A stretch of DNA of 64,000 bases, taken from NCBI GenBank assembly GCA_963701325.1, contig OY969604.1:1860001-1924000 (forward strand), in the 5' to 3' direction. The translations under genes were made by a program, and so were the position numbers. Each line of letters starts with the position of its first letter. Position 1 is the stretch's first letter. Below the pieces are notes generated by a model. The model saw only the letters and a list, made by a program, of their open reading frames with translations. It did no database searches and had not been told where the DNA came from. Source of the DNA: Bog-756 sp963701325 (GTDB lineage Bacteria; Actinomycetota; Acidimicrobiia; Acidimicrobiales; RAAP-2). Shown here one piece after another: positions 15,866-23,649 of the stretch.

Positions 15866-18800
15866 TTACAGGCCGAATCCGGAATCGCGATCTCGATCGA
15901 GGCCACGGTCCTGATGCCTCCGACCGTGACGTTCCGGCGAGGGCTCGACGGCACCATCGTCCCGTAACCGATCCGCGTCTCGTGACCGGTCAGCAGCCCG
16001 CATCGCTTCCCAATGTGTCGCCAGGCTCCCCCCTTCCGACTCAATCCCGGGAGATCCTTGATCGCTGATAAATCCTGCCGCTCCCACGGTGGCCACGGTC
16101 GTGCGCCAATGGTCGCGCTGCTCGGGATCGGCCGGCTCGGGGCCCATCGTTGCCGTATCCGTGACATTCCAGCGGGATCGGTAGGCCTCGATGGCACCGG
16201 CGGCTGCCTGCCAGCGTTCGGTGGCAGCAAGGCGGTCGGGGAGCGAACCGAGCAGATCGGTGAGGTGCCTGGGCGACGTGTAGGTGGCTGCCCGGCCCAG
16301 CCGGTACTCATACCGTCGCAGGAGACCCTCCATCCCGGACCAACGGTTGATCTCTTCCTGGTGACGGTCGACCCATTGGTTGCGGACACGCTGGGCTGCA
16401 GCCAGGCTCGCCAAGTCGTGGGTGGCTTCCTCTCTATCCCGACCCGAGGCTCGGGCCCGCTGGTCCCGATCAAGGGCTGCGGCCAACTCATCGGTGACAT
16501 CGGCTGGCGCGTGATCGTTCAACCAGGCTCCGAGCGCGGCGTGCTCGTGATAGGTGGTGGCGAGGTCGTCAGGGGCGGAGACCGTCGTCTCCGGCAGTCG
16601 ATCGACGGCCATGGTCTGCTCCCGACTCCGATCCAGGGCGTCGACCAGGGAGTCGAGCGCATCCCGACGGTCGGTGCCGTCGCCGCGGTGTCCGATCTCC
16701 CACCGTGGGTTCTCCGGTGCGGTCACATACAGGTTGTTGGACAGACGACCCCGGGAGAGCTGGGTGTAACCGGCCTCCTGGAAGAGGCTGTCGCCACCGA
16801 GGCCGAAGGCGTGGTCCACGGTGATCCCTTGGGAGCGGAAGACGGTGAGGGCGTAGCCGAGGCTGGTCGAGCTCTCGACGTAGCCCTGGGGAAGGACGGC
16901 CTGTCGCCCGTCATCGAGCTGGACCACGAGATCTGTTCTCGAACCGATTTCCGGGCCGGTCGATGCCTCCTTCTCGCCGGCAATGACAACGTCACCCTCC
17001 ACTCGAGCAACGTCACCCTCCCTGATCACAGCGCTCTGTTCACCGGGGTTTGGCGGATCGGTGACGCCGACCACGGTGGCAAAGGTGCCGTTGCGGATTC
17101 TGACGCTGGCCGCTCCGGCCTCTGATCCTGGCTCCCTCACGCGCTGGTTCTGCTCGAAGATCACCCGGTCACCCACGCTGAAGGCCTTGTCACAGAGCCT
17201 GATCTCCTCACCCAGCTCACCACTCGCCTTGCGGTGCTCCCGGACCATCTCATTCAGCGCTCGGACATCCGCCCTCCGCACCGCGAGGATGGCGGTGGTG
17301 TGATCGCGGTGAACGGCCCACCAGTCCTCGACCAGGCGTTGTCGTGCCTCGTCGATTGAGCCTGTGATGGTCACCCGGCCGTGGTCGACGTAGGCATGGA
17401 CGGCCGGGACCACATCCCCACTCCTGAGAGAGGAGAGCGCCTCCCGTTCCCAGTCCTGGTCAGCACCGACCTGACGGCGGTTGATCGTCAAGGTGATCAC
17501 ATCAGCGCCCAGCTCCTGAGATAGCGTCTGCAGCGCTCCCCCAGCGTCGATGGACGACAGTTGTCGGTTGTCCCCGACGAGGACCACCTTGGCGCCGGAC
17601 GCGTCGGCATGACGACAGAGCTGGTCGAGGGAGCGGCTCCCGACCATGGACGCCTCGTCGACCACGACCACGTGTCGGTTGGTGAGCCCGCCTGCCTCTC
17701 TCAGGTCAGCCAGGAAGTGCGTGAGTGACGAGCTCGGGATGCCGGTACCGGTTTCGAGGTCGGCGGCCGTCCGTGCCGCCACAGCTGTGCCAATAACCCG
17801 GTAGCCGGCCTGTTCCCAACCGATGCGGGCGGTCGCGAGCAGTGTGGACTTGCCCGTTCCGGCCTGACCGACCACCAGGTCGTAGCCGTTGCCCGAGGTG
17901 AGCAGTTTGTGCAGCCCGGCCGCCTGTTCTCCGTCCAGGTGAGGGTGACGTTGTAGGACCTGCTCGACCACGGCTGGGGCCACTTCTGCCGCCCGTTCCC
18001 CGATCCGTTCCTGCACCGAATCGATGATCCTCTGCTCGGCGGCCAGCAGTTCTGTGGTCGTGTAGCGCCGGTCGCCATTGGTGAGGGGGATGACCTGCCC
18101 GCTCCTGGTCCGGACCTGCTCGCCTGAAGCTTCGGGATCGGCGAGGACCCGGACTACGTCGTCCCGTTCGAGAAGCACCTTGGTCAGTGCCGATGCCCGA
18201 CCCGGGGTGACGTCGAACGCCTTGGCCACGGCCATGAGGGCCTCTCGGTGGGTGAAGGTAGAGCCGAGCAGGGTGACAGGCATAGCCCGGGAGCCGGGTC
18301 CTGTCGCGGCCGCGGGCAAGTCGGCGTCGTCGATCTCCCAGTCGTCGAGGCTGACACCGTTCTCCCCGGCAAGGATCCCCAGAGCGGCTGCGGTCGCCTC
18401 TGCCCCCAGTTGGCTGAGCGGTGTTTCTGCATCCAGGGCCGCAGTCACATCGTCAGTCGTGGCTGTTCGGAGTCCACTCTCCCCGTCCGGAAGTTCAATG
18501 GTGGCCAGCTGCTCGGCCCACCCTTCCCGCAGAACATCGGTGAGGCCCTCAGTACGGGTTCTGCGCTTTCGGGTGGCAAGGGCTGCGCCCTCTGCCGATT
18601 TGGACGATGTCAAGCCCCGCTGTTCCATGGCCGACTCGATATCCACCCTGCGCTTGGAGAAGAACCGCAGAACGGCTTTCGGGATGTCGGAAACTTCCCC
18701 TAGCCCGTTACGTCCCACGTGCCAGCGAAGACCGAGAGGCGCCAGCTCGGCCCGGAGCGCCGACTGGTAGAGGGTGCCGGCAGTCTTCTTCCAGGCATAG

Positions 18801-19360
18801 AGGTGGCGGCCATCAGGTGCTGACCACCGGCCGTCTGCGCCCTGGACCACATTGGCGACGACGACATGGGTATGGAGCTGAGGATCGCCAGCCCTGCTGG
18901 TTCGATGACGGAAGGCGGCACCAATGAAGCCGTTGGCCTCGATCAGGTCGGCCCCGCCGTGGCCCCTGCGGGCGAAGCAAGCGTCGGCAGAGAGGTGATC
19001 AATGACCGAGGCGACAGCCTGGTCATGGGCGGAGGAGATGGCATCACGGACGTCAACCGTTCCGAATGCCCACAACAATGACACCCCCTTGGGGGCCGAG
19101 AAGGTGAGGTCGTAGCCAGGACGTCGGGCTGGCTGCACCTGGAGTCCCAGGGTCTCACCGTCCGCGGACTTGCCGGCGAGGAGGTTGCGGAGTTCCCCCG
19201 GCTGGACCTGTCCGGTAAGCCCTAACCCAGCGGCCGCTTGGCCGACCCACAGGCCCGGCGCCTCACCCCGGCCGAGGTAGTAGTCATCGACGTTGTTGGC
19301 CACCTTGTCGAGGTAGTAGTCGGCGCCTCCCGCGACGCCCAGCTTCCCTATGGACAGCAT
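15866..19360 (-). CDS. traI: MobF-family conjugative relaxase-helicase (TraI/TrwC-like)
   Basis: 1164 residues. The relaxase domain (~1-300) has the paired catalytic tyrosines (Y15, Y16 and Y27, Y28) and the metal triad H152 with H163xH165 (GDPQLHTHVVVANV). The helicase part has Walker A GQAGTGKST at about 498-506, VVVDEASMVGS (Walker B/motif II), LVGDNRQL (motif III) and a C-terminal TLSxGYALTVFRSQG-type motif VI region. It nicks oriT, stays covalently bound to the T-strand and unwinds the duplex. It is the last large gene of the minus-strand DNA-processing block. Two operator-like repeats lie inside its coding sequence (16988-17019). The C-terminal ~150 residues are Arg/Asp-rich and probably disordered. 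Confidence 0.93.
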   Translation of the reverse strand: MLSIGKLGVAGGADYYLDKVANNVDDYYLGRGEAPGLWVGQAAAGLGLTGQVQPGELRNLLAGKSADGETLGLQVQPARRPGYDLTFSAPKGVSLLWAFGTVDVRDAISSAHDQAVASVIDHLSADACFARRGHGGADLIEANGFIGAAFRHRTSRAGDPQLHTHVVVANVVQGADGRWSAPDGRHLYAWKKTAGTLYQSALRAELAPLGLRWHVGRNGLGEVSDIPKAVLRFFSKRRVDIESAMEQRGLTSSKSAEGAALATRKRRTRTEGLTDVLREGWAEQLATIELPDGESGLRTATTDDVTAALDAETPLSQLGAEATAAALGILAGENGVSLDDWEIDDADLPAAATGPGSRAMPVTLLGSTFTHREALMAVAKAFDVTPGRASALTKVLLERDDVVRVLADPEASGEQVRTRSGQVIPLTNGDRRYTTTELLAAEQRIIDSVQERIGERAAEVAPAVVEQVLQRHPHLDGEQAAGLHKLLTSGNGYDLVVGQAGTGKSTLLATARIGWEQAGYRVIGTAVAARTAADLETGTGIPSSSLTHFLADLREAGGLTNRHVVVVDEASMVGSRSLDQLCRHADASGAKVVLVGDNRQLSSIDAGGALQTLSQELGADVITLTINRRQVGADQDWEREALSSLRSGDVVPAVHAYVDHGRVTITGSIDEARQRLVEDWWAVHRDHTTAILAVRRADVRALNEMVREHRKASGELGEEIRLCDKAFSVGDRVIFEQNQRVREPGSEAGAASVRIRNGTFATVVGVTDPPNPGEQSAVIREGDVARVEGDVVIAGEKEASTGPEIGSRTDLVVQLDDGRQAVLPQGYVESSTSLGYALTVFRSQGITVDHAFGLGGDSLFQEAGYTQLSRGRLSNNLYVTAPENPRWEIGHRGDGTDRRDALDSLVDALDRSREQTMAVDRLPETTVSAPDDLATTYHEHAALGAWLNDHAPADVTDELAAALDRDQRARASGRDREEATHDLASLAAAQRVRNQWVDRHQEEINRWSGMEGLLRRYEYRLGRAATYTSPRHLTDLLGSLPDRLAATERWQAAAGAIEAYRSRWNVTDTATMGPEPADPEQRDHWRTTVATVGAAGFISDQGSPGIESEGGSLATHWEAMRAADRSRDADRLRDDGAVEPSPERHGRRHQDRGLDRDRDSGFGL
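16988..17019 (-). repeat. Operator repeat pair inside traI
   Basis: AACGTCACCCT occurs at 16988-16998 and 17009-17019 on the plus strand, that is AGGGTGACGTT on the coding strand, 21 bases apart. Both copies are perfect. The same 21-base spacing is seen at 22.06 and 54.57 kb. They lie in the codons for the segment just before EGDVARVEGDVVIAG of TraI, so the two copies also encode a repeated Glu-Gly-Asp-Val peptide. Confidence 0.6.
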
Positions 19361-19416
19361 CTGGCAACGGCTCGTGCTGCGGTTGCGTACCGGTCCATGC
19401 CTCCATCGTCCGGATC

Positions 19417-19439
19417 GACGTCACCTTCAACGTCACCCC
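19417..19439 (-). promoter_or_regulatory. Operator repeats upstream of traI
   Basis: On the minus strand GGGGTGACGTT (19439-19429) and AAGGTGACGTC (19427-19417), 12 bases apart, are followed by GATCCGGACGATGG. The T4SS operator has the same arrangement: two repeats 12 apart and then GATTCGGATCATGG. The repeats point in the direction of traI transcription. This is the clearest sign that both operons answer to one regulator. Confidence 0.65.
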
Positions 19440-19489
19440 CGCCAGGTTCAGGCCGTCTACCAGGGAGAACGTCGGCCCGGACGGGCTGA

Positions 19490-19512
19490 CATCTCGCCCG
19501 TAGGGCGAGATG
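19490..19512. other. Perfect 10-bp hairpin in the traI leader
   Basis: CATCTCGCCC-GTA-GGGCGAGATG is a perfect stem with a three-base loop. No U-tract follows on either strand. It lies between the parB terminator and the traI operator, so it may be an oriT component or a leader structure. Confidence 0.5.
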
Positions 19513-19582
19513 CGCACTCATGGTGCATGTGTGTGGACATGAGCCGTACCGCTTGCGGCGGAGCCGATTCGCTGAGTCACCC

Positions 19583-19619
19583 GGGCGCCCGGGGCGGGCT
19601 CGATGCCCGCCTGGGCGCC
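19583..19619. other. Long GC-rich imperfect hairpin near traI
   Basis: GGGCGCCC... pairs with ...GGGCGCC, and GCGGGC pairs with GCCCGC around the loop TCGAT. The stem has small internal mismatches. It is one of three hairpins in the traI-parB gap. Confidence 0.4.
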
Positions 19620-19725
19620 TCTCTCGATCCCCGGAAGGATGTGGGTCCGGGATCCCATCGTGAGGGGCCGCAGGAACGGACGTGAGCCCCGTACAGACCC
19701 TTCCGGTCCGAGTGGGGACACAGCA

Positions 19726-19750
19726 GAGCCCCGGCTCGATGCCGGGGCTC
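19726..19750 (-). terminator. Terminator hairpin after parB
   Basis: GAGCCCCGGC pairs perfectly with GCCGGGGCTC around a five-base loop, 27 bases downstream of the parB stop on the minus strand. There is no U-tract, as is usual in high-GC bacteria. Confidence 0.65.
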
Positions 19751-19777
19751 GCTGATCAGGTTCGGTTGTGGAGAGGC

Positions 19778-21235
19778 TCAGGCGCTGGGTGCGGCTACGT
19801 CCTCGGGGAAGACCAGGCGCTCCACCTCGGAGACGCCGTAGCCGACAGACTCCAGGAAGCTCAGGTACCGGGCCAGACGGTCGCTGGGTGTCCGCCACGC
19901 CGAACGACCGGTCGTGGCCTCGATGCCGGCGGCCACCTGGGCCAGGAGGAGCATGGGGAGCCGGGAGTCCGGGGTGGCCTGCTCCAGGAGGGCCGTGGCG
20001 GCCGGGCGTGACCACCAGTCCCCCGGGGTCGGCTCGTCGTGGCCCAGCACCCGGTCGAGGTCCCTGTCGTCCCCTGCGGTGGCAACTGACGGGTCCAAGA
20101 GGAGCATCTCGGTCACGAACCGGAGCGTGCCCTTGGGGGTCGACCGGCGGTGCAGCAGGTCGGTCACGAAGGAACGGCGCACCAGTTCGGCCGAATCCCA
20201 CGCTTTGTTGTTCGCCACCACCTGTCGGCGCTCGGCTTTCTGCTCCTCGGTCCATCGACCCTCGGTTTGGTCCGAACTCGTCTGACCAGGGGTTTCAACG
20301 TCACCCTGATCGAGGGTGACGTGGCCGTGGGCGATGGGATCGAGGCACAGGTAGGCGGCCCCGTAGCTGTCGTCGTCCGATTCGGTGACGGCGGCGGCAT
20401 GGCCGGGACAGCCCCGGTGCTTGGCCTCGGTAACCGGCTTGTCCTTGACCGGGGGCAGCTCGTCCAGCCACCGGGCGCCCTCGGGGAGCCAGTAGCCGGC
20501 CTCGAGCTCGATCACCGGGCACCCGGTGGCCGCGAGCTCGGCCACTGCGGCCTGGTAGCGCTGGCGGTCCTGGCGCTCCTGGCGGAGGCGGGACACCACG
20601 TGGGGCCACTGCTCGGGCTGGTTGACGGCGGCAGCGGTGAGCAGCTTGACGGCCTCGGGGTCATCCCCGAAGTCGGCCACCACGGCGGCCTGGTCGAGAG
20701 TGAGGTCGTAGCGTCCTGCCACTTCGGTGGCGACCTCGCTGCGGGCCACGATCAGGGCCTGGCGGACCTTTCCGGCCTTGATGCCGGTCATGGCCGTGAT
20801 GTCCTTTTGGGTCACGCCGTCGAACCCGGCCAGCTGCTGGATGGCCACGGCCTCCTCCACCGGGGTGAGGTCGTCCCGTCCGATGTTCTCGACCAGCATC
20901 CCGGCCACCTGGTGGACCGGGGACAGGTCGTTGCGGACGTAGACCGGGATTGTGGCAAGTCCTGCGGCGATGGCGGAGTACTTCCGGCGCTCCCCGGCAA
21001 TCAGGACCAGCTCCCCGGCCTCCGTGGTCCGCACCAGCGGCGGGGTGAGGATGCCCAGGGCGGCAATGGAGGCAGCGAGTCCCTCCCGGTCACGCTCGGG
21101 ACGGCGGGCATTGTCCGGATTGTCGAGGACGGTGCTCGGGTCGACGTGGCGTAGCTCCCAGCCTTCGGGACCGGGGGGTGGTGGAGCCTCATCGGGGCTG
21201 TAGACGGACGGGTGCTGATGGATGGTGCCGGTCAT
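19778..21235 (-). CDS. ParB/Spo0J-family DNA-binding protein
   Basis: 485 residues from ATG 21235, with AAGGAG just upstream; a longer frame to 21301 lacks a site. The ParB nuclease-like N domain starts about residue 25 (WELRHVDPSTVLDNPDNARR) and carries GELVLIAGERRKYSAIAAGL, the GERR CTP-binding motif, and VENIGRDDLTPVEEA; a HTH follows (GVTQKDITAMTGIKAGKVRQ). The C-terminal 250 residues are not recognised. No ParA is present, so it may control transcription or stabilise the excised element rather than form a classical partition system. An inverted pair of operator repeats lies in the gene at 20297-20323. Confidence 0.88.
   Translation of the reverse strand: MTGTIHQHPSVYSPDEAPPPPGPEGWELRHVDPSTVLDNPDNARRPERDREGLAASIAALGILTPPLVRTTEAGELVLIAGERRKYSAIAAGLATIPVYVRNDLSPVHQVAGMLVENIGRDDLTPVEEAVAIQQLAGFDGVTQKDITAMTGIKAGKVRQALIVARSEVATEVAGRYDLTLDQAAVVADFGDDPEAVKLLTAAAVNQPEQWPHVVSRLRQERQDRQRYQAAVAELAATGCPVIELEAGYWLPEGARWLDELPPVKDKPVTEAKHRGCPGHAAAVTESDDDSYGAAYLCLDPIAHGHVTLDQGDVETPGQTSSDQTEGRWTEEQKAERRQVVANNKAWDSAELVRRSFVTDLLHRRSTPKGTLRFVTEMLLLDPSVATAGDDRDLDRVLGHDEPTPGDWWSRPAATALLEQATPDSRLPMLLLAQVAAGIEATTGRSAWRTPSDRLARYLSFLESVGYGVSEVERLVFPEDVAAPSA
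20297..20323. repeat. Inverted operator repeats inside parB
   Basis: AACGTCACCCT, five bases, then AGGGTGACGTG form a near-perfect palindrome. It is the only place where the repeats face each other. It could be a ParB (parS-like) site or an operator used by the element regulator. Confidence 0.5.
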
Positions 21236-21379
21236 GGGATTACTTCTCCTTGGGTTGTTCCGGGGCCTCGTGCTCCGGGTCGGCCCACCGGGAGGAGTCA
21301 CTTCCGGGGAGCCTGCTCGGACCGCGTGACCAGCGGGCGGGACCGGATGACCGGCCCCGCCCGCACGATCACCAGATGC

Positions 21380-21787
21380 TCAGACCGGGGTGGCCTCGGC
21401 GTTCTGGTCGTCGTCGGCCACGGGCCGGTGGACCCGGTGCACGTCGGTGGTGGCGAACCGGAGGGAGGCGGCGACGTCGTCGGCCACGATTTCGACCTTG
21501 GACCGGCGCTCCCCTCCATCGGTCTCCCAGCTCCGCTGCTCCAGGCGACCGGAGACCAACACCCTGGACCCCTTGGTCAGGCTGAGGGCGACGTTCTCGG
21601 CCAGGTCACGCCAGCAGACGACGTCGAGGAAGGACACCGACTCCTCCCACTCCTTGGTCTGCTGGTTCTGCCACCGGCGGTTGACGGCGACGGACAGGGA
21701 GGTTGTGGCCTGGCCCTCTCGGGTGTAGCGGATCTCCGGATCCCTGGTCAGGTTGCCGGCCACCGTGACTGCGGTGATGGTTGCCAT
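21380..21787 (-). CDS. ssb: Single-stranded DNA-binding protein
   Basis: 135 residues: MATITAVTVAGNLTRDPEIR with the OB-fold motifs TSLSVAVNRRWQN, ESVSFLDVVCWRDLAENVA and KGSRVLVSGRLEQRSW. The usual acidic C-terminal tail DDDxPF is replaced by a shorter acidic tail ending DDDQNAEATPV, so interaction with host repair proteins may be reduced. AAGGAG lies 7 bases before the ATG. Like plasmid-borne SSB it would coat the incoming T-strand and dampen SOS induction. A structured leader precedes it (21803-22010). Confidence 0.93.
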   Translation of the reverse strand: MATITAVTVAGNLTRDPEIRYTREGQATTSLSVAVNRRWQNQQTKEWEESVSFLDVVCWRDLAENVALSLTKGSRVLVSGRLEQRSWETDGGERRSKVEIVADDVAASLRFATTDVHRVHRPVADDDQNAEATPV

Positions 21788-21802
21788 GGTGTTTCTCCTT
21801 TT

Positions 21803-21854
21803 CGATTGATGCCGGGTGGGGCGCTTTTCGCCCCGCTTGGCCCGACATCAATCG
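21803..21854 (-). promoter_or_regulatory. Hairpin covering the ssb 5' leader
   Basis: CGATTGATG (21803-21811) pairs with CATCAATCG (21846-21854), and inside it CCGGG pairs with CCCG and GGGGCG with CGCCCC, giving one long rod ending directly at the ssb ribosome site (AAAAGGAG). The stem is strong enough to influence translation or to fold as single-stranded DNA during transfer. It is absent from the leaders of the two other leading-region genes. Confidence 0.6.
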
Positions 21855-21895
21855 GTGAATGCCGATTGCCCACGCCGGCCCCGGCAGTCAGGGGA

Positions 21896-22010
21896 GCGAG
21901 CGGAGCGAGAGTGAGAAGCGGAGGCCGGATGGTGAGGCGAGGAACGAGGCGTGCCCGACGGGCCACCATCCGTGCCGGCGCCTCGGAACGTCGACCTTGA
22001 CGGCCAGGGG
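21896..22010 (-). repeat. Leading-region leader repeat, copy C (before ssb)
   Basis: This copy shares with those at 22.5 and 23.75 kb a core that folds as GGATGGTG (21927-21934) with CACCATCC (21964-21971), enclosing a small GCCC-GAC-GGGC hairpin. The stretch GAGCGAGAGTGAGAAGCG before the core is identical in copy B. It lies in the ssb leader, upstream of the ssb hairpin. Confidence 0.65.
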
Positions 22011-22044
22011 GCCGGTGTGCGACTGACAACCGCGCTGAGCAGGG

Positions 22045-22089
22045 AGGGTGACGCTGCAGGGTGACGCTGCCAAGTCCGAGGGTGACCTT
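22045..22089 (+). repeat. Operator repeats between ssb and the 53-aa gene
   Basis: AGGGTGACGCT at 22045-22055 and 22058-22068 and AGGGTGACCTT at 22079-22089 on the plus strand (spacings 13 and 21). Here they point against the direction of the nearest genes. Variants differ from the consensus by one base each. Confidence 0.55.
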
Positions 22090-22312
22090 GCTTTTCACAC
22101 ACCGAGCGCCGCACGGCGGCGGTGTGTCGCTTCAATACGCCGGTTCGACTCCGTCCAGACCGGCACAGGTCCGCTGTGTCAGTCCCAGGGAGTCGGGTGC
22201 CATGGCGATCGCAACTGACCGACCGGGAAGCCGGCACGCAAGGCGCGGGGATCCCACGGCCCAGGTTGGATCCACCGGCGATCCGAGCCCCGCCCAGGGA
22301 ACCTCCCGTCGA

Positions 22313-22474
22313 TCACTCCGGACCGGGGTAGGCGTCCCGATCAGAGAAGGGTCCGAAGGCATCGAACTCGCCGACCTGAGCAAGGAGCACGGCGTCCCAG
22401 TCCGTGGCATCGAGTCCAGTCATGTCGCACGGCTCGTCGATCGGGCAGTCGTCAGAGTGGGGTGAATCGACCAT
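22313..22474 (-). CDS. 53-residue acidic protein of the leading region
   Basis: The reading begins MVDSPHSDDCPIDEPCDMTG and continues LDATDWDAVLLAQVGEFDAF to a DRDAYPGPE end. It is strongly acidic with two cysteines, a composition shared by DNA-mimic and other anti-host proteins of conjugative leading regions, though no family is recognised. GGAGG five bases before the ATG is part of the conserved leader shared with the ArdC gene, which strongly supports translation. Confidence 0.65.
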   Translation of the reverse strand: MVDSPHSDDCPIDEPCDMTGLDATDWDAVLLAQVGEFDAFGPFSDRDAYPGPE

Positions 22475-22750
22475 GTCGGCCTCCTTTTCGTTGAGCGGCG
22501 GTTGCCGCTGGGTGCCGAAGAGGAGGTCGCCGGGGACCCCGCCGGGGTCAGGGGGCGTCCCGGAGGGCGAACGAGGACACGAAGGCCGGATGGTGAGGCG
22601 AGGGACGAGCCGGCCCAACGGGTCACCTTCCGTGCCGGCGTCCCGCAGTGACCCTTGACCCCAGAAGGGGTGGCGACAGACTGAGAAACCCCAGCAGACC
22701 CCTCAGAAGACGCCAGAGCACCGGGAGGACGGCTCGATGTCGTCCGGACG
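22475..22750 (-). repeat. Leading-region leader repeat, copy A (before the 53-aa gene)
   Basis: About 275 bases matching copy B (23650-23920) nearly throughout: the GGAGGCCGACATG start region, the GCGGCGGTTGCCGC hairpin, the CCGGATGGTGAGGCGAGG core, and the CCAGCAGACCCC and CTCGATGTCGTCC segments. The core folds as 22588-22596 with 22623-22631 (one mismatch), enclosing CCC-AAC-GGG. Confidence 0.75.
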
Positions 22751-22782
22751 GTGGGCCTGTGCGGCGGAGCCGCTGGGCCCGG

Positions 22783-23649
22783 TCATGCCGGGACCGCCTC
22801 CTCCCCCACCCCATCGGCCTCGAGAATGATGCGGGCGCAGGAAAGCACCTTGGTGGCCGTGGCGGTGACAGCAGCGACATCGCCCCCGCTCCATGCGGTG
22901 AGGTAGCCGGTGGAGTAGCTAGAAGTGTCGAGACCCCAGGCAGCGGACACGATGTAGGCGACGGACTCGGCCTCGACCTCGACCGTCCCCCGGTGCTCGT
23001 AGAGCCGGTTGCTGTGGAGAAGGACGTGGGCCAACTCGTGAGCGAGCGTCTTGCAGGCGCCGGCGGGATCAGCCGAGCTCTTGACTGTCACCGTCCGGTC
23101 CCCGAAGTGGGTGCAGCCCCAGGCGACTCCGAGCGACTCGTCGTGTTCCGGTCCGAACCGGACGGTGTAGCCGGCTTCATCGAGCCGCTGGACCAGGGTG
23201 TCCCACATGCCCTCAGGCGCAACACCCACCGGGTGGACGACGTTCAGGCCGTTGTCGGGCAGATCCTCACCCTCGGTGTCGGCCACGTCGAACACGTAAC
23301 CGACCCGGAACCCGGCAACCCAGGCCCGGGTGGACGTCTCGCCGTTGTCCGTGTCCTCGATCGTCGTCCGGCGCACCCACGGACAGAGGATGGCGATGCC
23401 CTTCGAACCCTTCTTCACGCTCCGGCCCAGGGACTTCCAGGTGTGGAACCCGGCCACCCGGGTGGCGTCGGGCCGCTGCATCATGATCAGGAACGTGTTG
23501 TTGGCGCTGTACCGGGTGAACTTGGCCGCCACGGCCAGATAGGCCAGCCACTGGCCCGAGGTCGTGATCGCTTCGACACCGGCAACGAGTTGCTCGTGTG
23601 CCATCTCCAGTGTGAGCTTCGGTGAACGTCGAGTAGTTGCAGTAGCCAT
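22783..23649 (-). CDS. ardC: ArdC-like antirestriction protein
   Basis: 288 residues. The N-terminal ssDNA-binding domain (~1-130) has the ArdC signature FTRYSANNTFLIMMQ and GFHTWKSLGRSVKKGSKGI. The C-terminal domain is an M78-like zinc metallopeptidase with HELAHVLLH (about residue 205) and a downstream EAESVAYIV Glu. ArdC protects incoming single-stranded T-DNA in the recipient. It is the most distal gene of the leading region and has leader copy B directly upstream. The family is clear. Confidence 0.9.
   Translation of the reverse strand: MATATTRRSPKLTLEMAHEQLVAGVEAITTSGQWLAYLAVAAKFTRYSANNTFLIMMQRPDATRVAGFHTWKSLGRSVKKGSKGIAILCPWVRRTTIEDTDNGETSTRAWVAGFRVGYVFDVADTEGEDLPDNGLNVVHPVGVAPEGMWDTLVQRLDEAGYTVRFGPEHDESLGVAWGCTHFGDRTVTVKSSADPAGACKTLAHELAHVLLHSNRLYEHRGTVEVEAESVAYIVSAAWGLDTSSYSTGYLTAWSGGDVAAVTATATKVLSCARIILEADGVGEEAVPA

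Larger units (their letters stand above)
19361..19777. other. traI-parB intergenic region: promoter, hairpins, possible oriT
   Basis: About 417 bases without a gene. In minus-strand order it holds: the parB terminator hairpin (19726-19750), a GC-rich imperfect hairpin (19583-19619), a perfect hairpin (19490-19512), and a pair of operator repeats (19417-19439) about 57 bases before the traI start. MobF systems usually have oriT next to the relaxase gene, and the 19.49-19.62-kb hairpins are the best candidates here; no nic sequence was recognised. Confidence 0.4.

Noticed and set aside
18078..18770. Plus-strand frame of 230 codons in traI
   Set aside because: Ser/Arg/Pro-rich shadow of the relaxase gene on the other strand.
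19518..20255. Minus-strand frame between traI and parB (245 codons)
   Set aside because: Overlaps the parB 3' half in another frame and the terminator hairpin; shadow composition.
22085..22185. tRNA-like T-arm (GGTTCGACTCC) near 22142
   Set aside because: No matching acceptor or D arm could be built around it; the T stem has a mismatch. Probably chance.
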